From positions 207,145,607 through 207,209,606 of the forward strand of contig CM053033.1 in assembly GCA_028564925.1 (NCBI GenBank): a stretch of DNA of 64,000 nt, read 5' to 3'. Below the pieces are notes generated by a model that did not search any database, was not told the origin of the DNA, and saw only the letters and a list, made by a program, of their open reading frames with translations. The DNA comes from Lithobates sylvaticus (Eukaryota; Chordata; Amphibia; Anura; Ranidae). Made by a program: the position numbers and the translations under genes. Below, one piece after another: positions 10,588-21,224 of the stretch; position 1 is the stretch's first letter; every line of letters begins with the position of its first letter.

Positions 10588-11465
10588 AAATGGGGTGCAA
10601 AGTGGGCGGGGTTGCAGCAACTATAACGCACAATATCTCCGCAACCAAAGCGGCACAAGCGTTTATTTTTGCGGCACAAACCAGCAGAAACGCGGCACAA
10701 ACGAATGGCGCGTTTGTTTTTCAAATTCAGTAATATTGGTTGCAAAGTGGGCGGGGTTGCAGCAACTATAACGCACAATATCTCCGTAACCAAAGCGGCA
10801 GAAAACATTTATTTTTGCGGCACAAACCAGCACAAACGCGGCACAAACGAATGGCGCGTTTGTTTTCAAATTCAGTAATATTGGTTGCAAAGTGGGCGGG
10901 GTTGCAGCAACTATAACGCACAATATCTCTGCAACCAAAATGGCACAAACGTTTATTTTTGCAGCACAAACGCGGCACAAACGAATGGCGCGTTTGTTTC
11001 TCTAATTCAGTAATATTGGTTGCAAAGTGGGCGGGGTTGCAGCAACTATAACGCACAATATCTCCGTAACCAAAGCGGCACACACATTTATTTTTGCGGC
11101 ACAAACCAGCACAAACACGGCACAAACGAATGGCGTGTTTGTTTTACAAATTCAGCAATATGGGGTGCAAAGTGGGCGGGGTTGCAGCAAATATAACGCA
11201 CAATATCTCGGCAACCAAAGCGGCACAAACGTTTATTTTTGCGGCACAAACCAGCACAAACACGGCACAAACGAATGGCGCTTTTGTTTTTCAAATTCAG
11301 CAATATGAGGTACAAAGTGGGCGGGGCTTGCATTAAATTGAATGTTTGATATCTCAGAAACCCAACCGGCACAAACGCTCATTTTTGCGGCACAAATTCA
11401 GCACAAACAAATGGTATATTTTTATTCAGGTTTTAAAAAAATGGGGTGCCAACTTCACACAGCTG
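10588..11465 (-). repeat. 145-bp tandem repeat, right arm (inverted)
   Basis: About 5.7 units of the same 145-bp repeat read on the minus strand. It closes with the same variant terminal unit (gggcggggcttgcattaaat) and the outer segment ggggtgccaacttcacacag that mirrors 8935-8990. The two arms therefore form an inverted structure about 2.5 kb long. Confidence 0.9.
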
Positions 11466-11496
11466 AAAAGATATAGTTAAATATTAACAAAAATGT

Positions 11497-11530
11497 GAGG
11501 GGTGTACTCACTTTTGTGAGATATTGTAAA
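11497..11530. mobile_element. Tc1-type terminus beside the inverted array
   Basis: Sequence gaggggtgtactcacttttg and tgagatattg closely matches the terminal repeat of the Tc1 copies at 25946 and 34483. The opposed-array structure may be a non-autonomous derivative using that Tc1's ends. The matching left end is not present, so this is uncertain. Confidence 0.55.
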
Positions 11531-12029
11531 TGTTCTTTTTTTCCCTTTCTTCTGTGGATTTTTAGTTCCTAAGGTTTACTTAATAGAGGGTGGGGGTAAG
11601 GAGTGTCCTCTGTAGATAACCTTTTAAGGGTCACCCAGGCATTGAACTTAGAATGATCCAATTTCTCATGCTCTCAATGTCCTATACCAATGACAATGGA
11701 TGTGGTGACTGTTTCCCCCAAGGCCTAGCACTTGACAATAAATTAAAAATAAACACACAGCACTGCACAACAAAAGTTAATTGTGGCCATTATAGCAGCA
11801 TCCTCCCTAGTCACAAATACCCGCTTCCATAAACCTTTATGGGAATCCCTCAGCCCTTTGTCTTTTTATGATGTGTAAAAAGCTGGTTTTGAAAGAAACA
11901 AAGCAATATCTTTGAAATACATCAAGAATAGGGCAAAAGAAAAAAATAATATTCTATTTAAAGTGAAAATGATCTACTTAACCATAAAATAATGCACTGC
12001 CAGTAATGCATATTCAGTTAAAGGTCTAC
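11531..12029. other. Unannotated stretch
   Basis: Single-copy-looking AT-rich sequence with no gene or repeat that I recognise. Confidence 0.4.
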
Positions 12030-12033
12030 TTAA

Positions 12034-12790
12034 AGAGGAAGTAAAGCCGATTTAAAAAAGAAAAACAAAACGGAACCTGCAAGGCAAAGGCATAATGAGC
12101 TAGTATGCATAGCATACTAGCTCATTATGAATGACTTACCTGAGAACGAAGCCCCCGAAGCAGTCCTCATCACCGATCTTCTGAGCCGCCATCAAACCCG
12201 GAGTGACTTCCGGGTCTCGCTGCTCCAGCGCTGTCATTCGCTGGAGCGGCGATGACGTCACTCCCACGCATGCGCACGAGAGCGGCATATCGCCGTGATC
12301 TCGGCATGCTCACTGCGCCTGCGCGCCGCTGTCTACGGCGCATGCGCCGTAGATAGCAGTGCCTTTTCTTTTCTAAATATCTCCTAAACCATGTAGGTTT
12401 AGGAGATATTTATTGGACCTACAGGTAAGCCTTAATCTAGGCTTACCTGTAGGTCAAAGTGGTTTGTAAGGGTTTACAACCACTTTAAAGTGGTTTGTAA
12501 ACCCTTACAGACCACTTTGACCTACAGGTAAGCCTAGATTAAGGCTTACCTGTAGGTCCAAGAAATATCTCCTAAACCTAAAAGGTTTAGGAGATATTTC
12601 CAGAAATAGCGGCACCGCTGTCCACGGCACATGCGCGCCGTAGACAATGGCGCAGGCGCACTGGGTGCGCCGCAAGTGAATGCAAACATGCCGTCACTTA
12701 TGGCTCCTATGCGATGCACAGTAGTCCATTATGCTTTACCGGTGCAGGGAAACAAAGAGGAAGTAACACCCATCAGGGTTTACTTCCTCT
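12034..12790. mobile_element. Two TTAA MITEs joined tail to tail, forming a long hairpin
   Basis: Bounded by ttaa at 12030-12033 and 12791-12794, with ttaa at the centre (12485-12488). The left part starts agaggaagtaaagc and the right part ends with its complement. Around the centre, 12383-12484 and 12489-12605 are almost perfect inverted copies (gacctacaggtaagcc, tttaggagatattt), giving arms of about 110 bp with no spacer. Donor-like cag|gtaagt on the minus strand lies at 12134-12142, and gtaagc sites lie in the arms. Confidence 0.75.
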
Positions 12791-12794
12791 TTAA

Positions 12795-13105
12795 TACAAA
12801 TAAAATAACTTTTATGCAGTAGTTTATGCAAAAATTGCTTTTTAGGATCAATTCCAGGCATTGGGCGAACAGTTTGAGACGAGCAAAAGTTTGGCACGGA
12901 CATCGCCTGTTCACCCGTTCGGTGAACACTGCAATTTATATAGTTAGTCAGGTTGAAAAAAGACACAAGTCCATCTAGTTCAACCAATATCTGGCAGGAT
13001 GTTTGCACGCCGAGCGCCCCACAATGCACTGAGCACTGCACAGTGCATTCTAAGCCCTGACTGGGCACAGCTTTGCCCAATCAGGGCACAGTGAATAGCT
13101 GGTTG
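12795..13105. other. Unannotated stretch
   Basis: Contains only short imperfect palindromes around gtgcattc/actgcac. No gene is seen. Confidence 0.4.
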
Positions 13106-13109
13106 TTAA

Positions 13110-13566
13110 AGTGGTGTTGCCACCAAAAAAAAAAATGTGACTTAAAAATCATTAAAGAAAATAAAAAAAAATAATTGGAAAAAAAAAAAAAAATGTTTTA
13201 CTCACCTCTAAATGCCTGTTGCTAGGGGGTCCCTCGTAGTCTGCCACCTTCAGTGCCCGGGCTAAACGTCACTTCCCCTAGGCACCACACAATCATCTGG
13301 GACCTGTCATGTGTCCCAGATGAGTGAGCGTCGAATCACGGCTCATGGCGCCGCTCGCGCATTCGCAGTGGGTGCCCGGCTGTGAAGCCACAGCCGGGTT
13401 CCCACATTAAGAATGCCGGCGCCGCGAGCGGAGCGGGGAACGAGGGGGGTCTCGTTCCCCCGCATCGCTGGACCCTGGGACAGGTAAGTGTCCGATTATT
13501 AAAAATCAGCAGCTGCAGTATTTGTAGCTGCTGACTTTAAATTTTTTTTTTTGTGGGCACTCCACT
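13110..13566 (+). mobile_element. TTAA MITE (splice-donor family), copy N2
   Basis: Flanked by ttaa (13106-13109 and 13567-13570) with agtggtgttgccacc at the left and ctccact at the right. It contains a minus-strand donor-like gag|gtgag at 13201-13208, paired blocks such as cccggctgtgaagccacagc, and a plus-strand cag|gtaagt at 13481-13489. The end has cagctgcagtatttgtagct plus gctgac. It is closely similar to 59875-60331. Confidence 0.8.
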
Positions 13567-13570
13567 TTAA

Positions 13571-14522
13571 GGAGCGGGCCGGGAATCCGGCCGCGGCGTC
13601 CTTAACAATGGATGAGTCATCAGCTGTCAACGGGCTTCTTCGCTGACAGCTGAATTTAAAAAAAAAACATTGACGGCAATATAAAAATGTTAAAAAAAAA
13701 CACGCCGTGCCCCTCCCAAAATCCATACCAGACCCTCAGGTCTGGTTTGGATTTTGAGGGGAACCCTCACGCCAAAATGTTTTAAAAAAAATCTAAGTAA
13801 CTTTTTCCTAATCGACATATAGCTGTCACATGACCCATCTCTTTCCCAGCCTGTCTGAAGGGAAACATAAGCAGGAGGAGCTTCAAGTCCTCTGCCCCTG
13901 GTCACAAAAAAACTGCCTTTGGAATTCAGAGTAAAAATAAATAATTAATATTAACACACTGTTTTAAACTAGCATACAAATATATATTTGAAATTAAACC
14001 TATATTATTTTGTGGAAATAACATGGTGTGGGTGTATCACGCCCCTCCAGTCTGTATCTTAGAATAAGAGGGAGATGAAGCCTCCATTAATCTATATGTA
14101 ATACCCCGCCCCCATAGTGTTTCGCTGGTTAGTGGGCATGGAGTAGGAGGGAGGGAGGAGGCTGTCATTTATCACTATGTATAAACCCACATATGTGACT
14201 CTATAGTCACATGGGCTGTGATAGAAAGGAAACGCTCAGTATAGAAACTGAGCATGTGCAGAGTTGCCACCACAGCTGCAAAACCCTAGCTGCATTGGGG
14301 ACATGGACAGAAGGTGGAGATAGAGAGCGGCGAGAACAACCAAATGTTTTGCAGAATACAGAAATTGCGCTTTAAACAGATAGAAGTCATAAGGCTGCTA
14401 TATACTGCTGATGAGAAAATGTGTTTCCTTGTTCTGTGTACTATGGGAGAGCAGATATAGTGAATGCAGTGTCCTGGGTTTAGTAACACTTTAAAATAAG
14501 AGGTTGTTTTCTGCGGATCTGT
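13571..14522. other. Mostly unannotated; fragment of repeat X
   Basis: A repeat-X-like fragment with aaaatccataccagaccctc and its inverted partner lies at about 13690-13785. The rest, including AT-rich sequence at 13920-14010, shows no gene or repeat I can name. Confidence 0.5.
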
Positions 14523-14601
14523 TTAACCGCTTCCTGACCGGCAAGTGCCGATGTACGTCGGAAGAATGTCATGGACAGGCATAAGGGCGTACAGGTACGT
14601 C

Positions 14602-16487
14602 AAATATGAAAAAGTGATTTTGCGCTAAAGTGCATCAAACAATATGAATGTGTATGTGAACCAGTCTATAGCCAAATAAGTGTAATGAATAAACACTAAA
14701 GGCTCAAAAAACGTGGTGATATATCACATAAAATATCAATGAAAAAATATAAATATATATCATAAAGTGGACGTGGCAATATGAATCACATCAAGCTATG
14801 ATTTAAAAAGTGCATCAAGTGCTAAAAATCATAATAGTGAATAAAAACAGTATAATCCAAAATATCTACCTCAGTGTAAATATTAAAATACTAAAAACAT
14901 AGACCATGAAAACCGCAGTATAGTAAAAAATGAATAATATGGATGAATAAAAATATGGATGAATGAAAATATATATATCAATCATAAATATAAATAATGA
15001 TATAAAAATCGAGTCCACCAGAGGATAAATAACTGAGTAAAACACAATGGTGATGACCCCCTTAAAAGATAAGATTAAGATTAAACTATATTTACATCAC
15101 TATGTTCTATGGATAATCGTTGTAGATATTAAACATGTCCGCTACTCAGAGCGCTATAAGACCACTAGAAAATGGCCGCGCTTTGTTTATTTTGACGGAC
15201 CCTGGCAAAATGGCCGCCACCTTACTTCCGGTTCATGGATATAAAAGATAAGCCCATACAGCCAATCAGCAGCCCCTGATGAAGTCACGAGGTCACGTGA
15301 CGCAACGCGTAGGGATTGGCTGGACGGAGGATACCGGAAGTGCTGTCAGACGGACACCATAATCGTTTCTCTCCTGCTGATTGTACTTAATTTCAATGTA
15401 AGCGCCTATTTTTGAAATAAAATGTTTTAATTGTTTGGCATACTTCACGATTGGGTCCCCCTCTTTTCTCTTTTATATCTTGGCCCTCACCCATACTGCC
15501 ATTTGTGAGTGAGTCATTGCTGCAGGGACTGCAGTTATCACTGCACATCTACGAGGAGAGTGTTATCCCTGTGTCCACGCTGTTTGAGGAAGTGGAATTT
15601 ACTCCCCCCCCCATTTGTGGAACGGATTGATTACTTTATTGGGAGACACCTAAGGAGGGATCCGGAAGTGTAGCTGATCATCCATACTGGCTTTGATGCG
15701 CATTTTGATCGTTTGAGAGGTGAGAGGCTAGTGAGCACCATTTAGGATTAGGACCTCACCACCCAACACCCCCCACTGTTTGAAGATAGTCTCAATTACT
15801 ACCCCTAAGGATATTAGAGACTCTGAGAATGTCACTTTAAGGGGGTCATCACCATTGTGTTTTATTCAGTTATTTATCCTCTGGTGGACTCGATTTTTAT
15901 ATCATTATTTATATTTATGATTGATATATATATTTTCATTCATCCATATTTTTATTCATCCATATTATTCATTTTTTACTATACTGCGGTTTTCATGGTC
16001 TATGTTTTTAGTATTTTAATATTTACACTGAGGTAGATATTTTGGATTATACTGTTTTTATTCACTATTATGATTTTTAGCACTTGATGCACTTTTTAAA
16101 TCATAGCTTGATGTGATTCATATTGCCACGTCCACTTTATGATATATATTTATATTTTTTCATTAATATTTTATGTGATATATCACCACGTTTTTTGAGC
16201 CTTTAGTGTTTATTCATTACACTTATTTGGCTATAGACTGGTTCACATACACATTCATATTGTTTGATGCACTTTAGCGCAAAATCACTTTTTCATATTT
16301 TTCTGTACGGGTTTGTGTTTACTCATAGATTTTGCAGCTTGGTTTAGGAATTTTTTCCACACACAGCATTATTATTCACACTCATTTATTTATTTAATTA
16401 ATTTCTTCACATTTATTCACTCATCTATTTTATTAATATAGTTTCTAGTTCATTAAAACAGCGCGAAGGACACCTATATTTATTTTT
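14602..16487. mobile_element. Penelope-like snapback retroelement remnant with 14-bp duplications
   Basis: Flanked by perfect 14-bp direct repeats cgtacaggtacgtc at 14588-14601 and 16488-16501; the uninterrupted target is seen in the related copy near 3840. Arms at about 14605-15067 and 15835-16299 are nearly perfect inverted repeats of about 465 bp. The 767-bp spacer holds a hammerhead-like core at 15261-15320 and CpG-rich sequence with cacgtgac. No reverse transcriptase is present. Long target duplications plus a hammerhead motif fit a non-autonomous Penelope-like element; that assignment is inference. Confidence 0.65.
15261..15320 (+). ncRNA. Hammerhead-ribozyme-like motif (core altered)
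   Basis: The order of parts matches a minimal type I hammerhead. Stem I strands are gccaatc + ccc (15261-15275) and gggattggc (15312-15320). The core ctgatga is at 15276-15282, stem II is gtcac/gtgac (15284-15288, 15297-15301), then gcaa replaces the expected gaaa (15302-15305), then c-gc-g closes a tiny stem III, followed by ta at the cleavage position. One extra a follows ctgatga. With a changed core base it is probably inactive. Confidence 0.5.
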
Positions 16488-17378
16488 CGTACAGGTACGT
16501 CTCTTTGAATTTGCTGCCGTGCCATCGCGTGTGCGCCAGTCGGGACCTCCATGAGTCCGGTTCCCGTTGGACTCACTCGATGCGGGGATACCCGCGATCG
16601 TCTCACGGGGAGGAAGAACGGGGAGATGCTGAAGTTAACAAGCATCTCCCCGTTCTGCCTAGCAACAGTGATGCTGATCTCTGCTCCCTGTGATTGGAGC
16701 AGAGATCAGTGATGTGCCATGCCCCCCACAGTTAGCAACATGCCCCTAGGACACACTTAACCCCTAGGACACACTTAACCCCTACACTGCCACCTCCTGG
16801 TTAACCCCTTCACTGCCAGTGTCATTTACACAGGAACCATTTGTATAGCACTGATTGCGGTATAAATGACAATGGTCCCAAAAATGTGTCAAAATTGCCC
16901 GATGTGTCTGCCATAATGTCGCAGTCACAATAAAAGTTGCTGATCGCCGACATTACTAGTAAAAAAAAAAAAAATTATTAATAAAAATGCCATAAAACTA
17001 TCCCCCATATTGTAAACGCTATAACTTTTGCGCAAACCAATCAATAATCGCTTATTGCAAATTTTTTTACCAACAAATATGTAGAAGAATACGTATCGGC
17101 CTAAACTGAGGAAAAAAAATGTTTTTTTTTATATATTTTTGGGGATATTTATTATAGCAAAAAGTAAAAAATAATGCGTTTTTTTTCAAAATTGTTGCTC
17201 TTTTTTTGTTTATAGCGCAAAAAATAAAAACCGCAGAGGTGATCAAATACCACCAAAAGAAAGCTCTATTTGTGGGAAAAAAAGAACGTCAATTTTGTTT
17301 GGGAGCCACGCCGCACGACCGCGCAATTGTCAGTTAAAGCGACGCAGTGCCGAATCGCAAAACGCGCTCTGGTCTTAA

Positions 17379-17905
17379 AGCTGTGTGTCAGCTTAAAAAT
17401 TTTTTTTTTTAAAGTCAGCAGCTAAAAAAAAAGTCGCTGCTGACTTTTAATAAGTACACTTACCCTCCCAGGGCGCCCGCGATGCTGTTCGTGGAGGCCG
17501 AGATGTCCCTCGGCGTTCCGGATCCAGCGCCGCCATCCTCAGTAAGGGAAACGGCTTCGCGCGGCCTACTGCGCGAGTCGGCGCGCGGCCTACTGCGCAT
17601 GCGCGAGTCGGCGCGCGGCCTACTGCGCATGCGCGAGTCGGCGCGCGGCCTACTGCGCATGCGCGAGTGGGATTTGTGAATGGGGAACGCAATGTGTTGT
17701 GGGACACAGTTCCCATAACACACTGCGCCCCATTCCATAGAAGACGGAAGGAGAGAAGATCACCGCGGAGCTGGAGGAGGCAGATTAGGACAATCTGCCT
17801 AGCAACAGCCATTTCTGGTAAGTAACAAAAAAAAAAATTTTTTTTTTCATTTGAAATTGTTACTAACATTTTTAAAAGTTTTTGTTTTCAGGGTGTCCCA
17901 TCACT
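17379..17905 (-). mobile_element. TTAA MITE (splice-donor family), copy N3
   Basis: Inserted at a ttaa (17375-17378 and 17906-17909) in the older TTAA element. The empty site, cttaagccagc, is preserved at 4698-4708, which confirms the duplication. It has a minus-strand g|gtaagt at 17457-17463, a cagcagct/agctgctg relic at 17412-17445, and an internal 30-bp repeat (gcgcgcggcctactgcgcat plus gcgcgagtcg) present about three times between 17571 and 17670. Confidence 0.8.
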
Positions 17906-17942
17906 TTAAGCCAGCAAAATGGTCCGGTCTGAAAGTGGTTAA

Positions 17943-18179
17943 TTTTTCCATGAAGATGCAAAGTAAAATTTTCAGTTTTGAGAGCAGCATTTCTTTAAAA
18001 ACATTCAGGGTTGGCTATGCAAATGTATTAACAGATATAAGTCCACGTACGTGGTGTACGTTTTGGATAGAGTGGGGAAAGGTTAAAAAGCCATCTGAGA
18101 CGTTTACTGCTGAGTTTGTTCGTAATGAGATCAAAGATTACAACAAGAGCACGGCGAGCAAGTAAGCAAAAAAAAAAAA
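17943..18179. other. Unannotated stretch
   Basis: No gene or named repeat. It contains a short palindrome, ccacgtacgtgg, near 18042. Confidence 0.4.
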
Positions 18180-18560
18180 AGAATCCTGGGGTTATCGCTA
18201 AAGACCATCAGAAACCTCCACTTATGTTTTACTATGAGAAAAACACTGAAGGAGAATGGTGTTCATGGCAGGAAACCACAGAGGAGACCACTGCCTCCCA
18301 AAACAAACATTACTGCCGGTATCAAGTTTGAAAAAGACCACCAGAATGTTCCATTATGTTTCTGGGACAATGTTCCGTGGGCGGATAAGACTGAGCGTGA
18401 ACTCTCTGGCAGAAACATGCAAAGCTATTCCACATTTGAACCGTGGAGAATGGTGAAGGGATCATCATGGTTTGACTGATGACCTAAACAGCTTGCCAAC
18501 AGTGATGGAACAATTGTTTTGAAATATTATCAAGAAATTTTACAGAACAATGTCAGGGTA
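18180..18560 (+). pseudogene. Degraded Tc1 transposase fragment
   Basis: Translated pieces across frames such as HGRKPQRRPLPPK, FEKDHQNVPLCFWDNVPWAD and KTERELSGRN follow the Tc1 transposase order (HGR-RP, then WDxVLWxDETK, then ELFG). The first catalytic aspartate region is recognisable (WADKT). Frames change at least twice and no terminal repeats are visible. Tc1 transposase cuts and joins DNA at TA sites; this copy is long dead. Confidence 0.6.
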
Positions 18561-18825
18561 GCAGTCCATTGGACATAAGGTTTGAATTCCGTGGGTTCCC
18601 AGCTAATCCAGGGGTTTTATGGTGGAATTCACTGGACCCATAATGCTCTGTGTTATCTTTCAACTGTATTAACCAGGGGTAGAATAGCCAATAATGGGAG
18701 CTTTGTTACGTGCCAGCCCCCTCACTATCAAAGGGTGGGTTCCTAAGAGCTACTTATCAGTGTGGGTTGGAGTAGCTAAAGAGTTTGTTATCCCAACGTT
18801 TCATATTCCTGATATGTGTCTATGG
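18561..18825. other. Unannotated stretch
   Basis: No coding signal or repeat was recognised. The last eight bases, gtctatgg, are the left target duplication of the next element. Confidence 0.4.
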
Positions 18826-19191
18826 CAGGGGCGGACTGACCATTCGGCCACTCGGGCACTTCCCAAGGGCCCCGGGCCACTAGGGGGCCCCACCAGGGTT
18901 GCCAGCCTCAATAAAACCAGGGACAGTATGTAAAAATCTGTGTTTTTTTTTTTACATCTGTTTCTAAAATGTCCCTTACCGACATCCTTTTGGTCTAAAA
19001 ATCCAGAGATTACAGCTGCCCCACCTCTCTAGTACCTTCTCAGCCTATAGAAACGTGTCTGTGTATACTGTGTGTACATGTATGTGTATACTGTGTGATT
19101 GTATACTGTGTGGCCCCATAATCTCTGATTGCTTGGGGGCCCCATAATCTCCTATTGCCCGGGGGCCCCATGAGTTGTCAGTCCGCCCCTG
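18826..19191 (+). mobile_element. hAT-type MITE (CAGGGGCGGACTGAC), copy 1
   Basis: The ends are caggggcggactgac and gtcagtccgcccctg, flanked by the perfect 8-bp duplication gtctatgg (18818-18825, 19192-19199). The interior contains ctcgggcacttcccaagggc and ggggccccataatctc blocks and no gene. Two further copies, each with its own perfect duplication, are at 26073 and 33399. Confidence 0.92.
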
Positions 19192-19587
19192 GTCTATGGT
19201 ACCATGTCCTTGTGTTAACACGTATCCCGTTCTCTTTGTATTTCTTCCTTTGTGTGAAATCCGTGGTGATCCTGCAAATTTCTTCTTTACTATTTCAAAC
19301 TGACCATGCTGGGCATAGAAGCACATTCTTCCTAGCATAGTAAGTTTTCTAGCTATGCTGAGAGAACAGCCTGCCTGTCCTCCAATTTCCAAGACTATGC
19401 TGACACGCCTGTAGGTAGGTACAGCGTGGTGCGGCAGCAGTTGGTTACTACACGATAGGGGTCTCCAGACTTTCTAAACAAAGGGCCAGTTTACTGTCCT
19501 TCAGACTTTAGGGGGGCCGGACTGTGGCCATTGGAAGTTGAAATTATTCTGGCATCAGTGAGAGTAAACAGAGCATCTTTGGCATTA

Positions 19588-19981
19588 TGCCACGTACACA
19601 CGATCGGAATTTCGGCCAGCAAAAGACAAATGAGAGCTTTTGCGACCGTATGTATTCTCCATCGGACTTTTGCTGGCTGAATTTTCGTCAGTAAAAGTTT
19701 GAGAGCATGTTCTCACTTTTTCGGTCAGAAAAAGTTCAGATCGGAAATTCCGATCGTCTGTAGCAGTTCCGACGCGCAAAATTCCTACGCATGCTCGGAA
19801 ACAATTTGATGCATGCTCGGAAGCATTCATTTCTCGGCTCGTTGTAGTGTTGTACGTCACCGCGTTCTTGACGGTCGAAAGTTCAGAGAACTTTTGTGTG
19901 ACCGTGTGTATGCAAGCCAAGCTTGAGCGGAATTCCATCGGAAAAACCATCCAAGAACCATCCGCTCGTGTGTACGCGGCA
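19588..19981 (+). mobile_element. Harbinger-like MITE (TGCCGCGTACACAC), copy a
   Basis: Terminal inverted repeats tgccacgtacacacgatcgg and its diverged complement at the right, flanked by tta on both sides (19585-19587, 19982-19984). The interior is rich in ttccgatcg/gaaattcc motifs. A 3-bp TWA duplication fits PIF/Harbinger. No transposase is present. Confidence 0.75.
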
Positions 19982-19984
19982 TTA

Positions 19985-20875
19985 GAGGAAGGAATAGTGC
20001 ACAATAGTTGGTGTCAGTGGGAAAAATAGTGCCTCATTGTTAGTGTCAGTGGAGAAATAGATCCCCATCGTTGGTGTCAATGGGAGGAATAGTGCCTCAT
20101 TTTTGGTGTCAGTGGAAGGAATAGTGCCCCATCATTGGTGTCAGTGGGAGGAATAGTGCCCCAACATTGGTGTCAGTCGGAGGAATAGTGCCCCATTGTT
20201 GGTGTCAGTGACAAGAATTATGCCCCATTGTTGGTGCCAGTGGGAGGAATAGTGCCTCATCATTGGTGTCACTGGGAGAAATAGTGCTCTGTTGTTGATG
20301 TCAGTGAGAGGAATAGTGTCTTGTATCAGTGGGAGGAAGAGTGCCCCATCCTTGGTGTCAGTGGGAGGAATAGTGCCTCATAATTGGTGTCAATGGGAGA
20401 AATAGTGCTCTGTTGTTGATGTCAGTGAGAGGAATAGTGTCTTGTATCAGTGGGAGGAAGAGTGCCCCATCCTTGGTGTCAGTGGGAGGAATAGTGCCTC
20501 ATAATTGGTGTCAATGGGAGAAATAGTGCCCCATTGTTGATGTCAGACGGAGCAATAGTGTCTTGTATCAGTGGGAGGAAGAGTGCCCCATCGTTGGTGT
20601 CATTGGGAGAAACAGTGCCCCATCATTGGTGTCAGTGGGAGGAATAGTGCCCCATTATTGGTGTCAATGGGAGAAACAGTGCCCCGTTGTTGATGTCAGT
20701 GGGAGGAATAGTGTCTTGCATCAGTTGGAGAAAGAGTGCCCCATCGTTGGTGTCATTGGGAGGAATAGTGCCCCATTATTGGTGTCAATGGGAGAAACAG
20801 TGCCCCGTTGTTGATGTCAGTGGGAAGAATAGTGTCTTGCATCAGTTGGAGAAAGAGTGCCCCAAGGGCCGGATA
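19985..20875 (+). repeat. Imperfect 32-bp minisatellite
   Basis: About 27 diverged units of roughly 32 bp: ggtgtcagtgggaggaatag followed by tgccccatcatt. Longer blocks recur around 20240-20480 and 20560-20860, for example atagtgtcttgtatcagtgg, indicating local higher-order duplication. Confidence 0.88.
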
Positions 20876-21224
20876 CAGACATGCAAAGAGTGTTATATTG
20901 CACTAAATGAATGTGGATTGCAGAGTGGTGGGTTACATATTCTTTTGTATGCTCCCTGTGTTCACAATTCAGAGATCCAATAGTTTGTTTGTTGTTGACT
21001 ACTATTCTTTGTGCGCCATCTGTGCGTTGTGGCACAGATGTCGGCAAGCCGCACATAAAATCGACTGGTGGCTTTGAAATCGCGCTGAAGTAGCGCGTTT
21101 TCAAAGCCACATTCAGTGTGAGCGGGGACTTATCCCAAAAGGAAAAAAATACTGTAACTGATTATAGAGTGTGACCTGAAATCTGGCTTTAATTTGTTAG
21201 TGTAGAGTTGTGTCTCACTAATTG
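20876..21224. other. Mostly unannotated; MITE-like hairpin end
   Basis: A palindrome around gtggctttgaaatcgcgc and gcgcgttttcaaagccac lies near 21069-21112, followed by agtgtgagcggggactta, which resembles the ends of TTCACAC-type MITEs. No gene is seen. Confidence 0.45.

Larger units (their letters stand above)
14523..17942 (+). mobile_element. TTAA-family element, complete ends, doubly interrupted
   Basis: Bounded by ttaa at 14523-14526 and 17939-17942, with ccgcttcctgaccggcaagt at the left and tctgaaagtgg at the right. Its own sequence is 14527-14601, 16502-17378 and 17910-17938, colinear with the copy at 3767-4715. A Penelope-like insertion (14602-16487) and a TTAA MITE (17379-17905) are nested in it. 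Non-coding. The host element is therefore older than both inserts. Confidence 0.8.
19457..20875 (+). mobile_element. Minisatellite-bearing element with ggggtctccagac end, truncated
   Basis: Starts near ggggtctccagactttctaa and gggccggactgtggccattg and runs into a 32-bp minisatellite (19985-20875), closing at agggccggat. It resembles a hAT-like family with a gggccg-rich end. A right terminus and target duplication are not seen, so the copy is incomplete. A Harbinger-like MITE (19588-19981) is inserted. Confidence 0.55.

Noticed and set aside
9148-11125. Cysteine-rich frames (LCRKNKRLCRFGCGDIV) repeated on both strands
   Set aside because: They follow the 145-bp repeat and rotate frame from unit to unit; a knottin-like protein is not supported.
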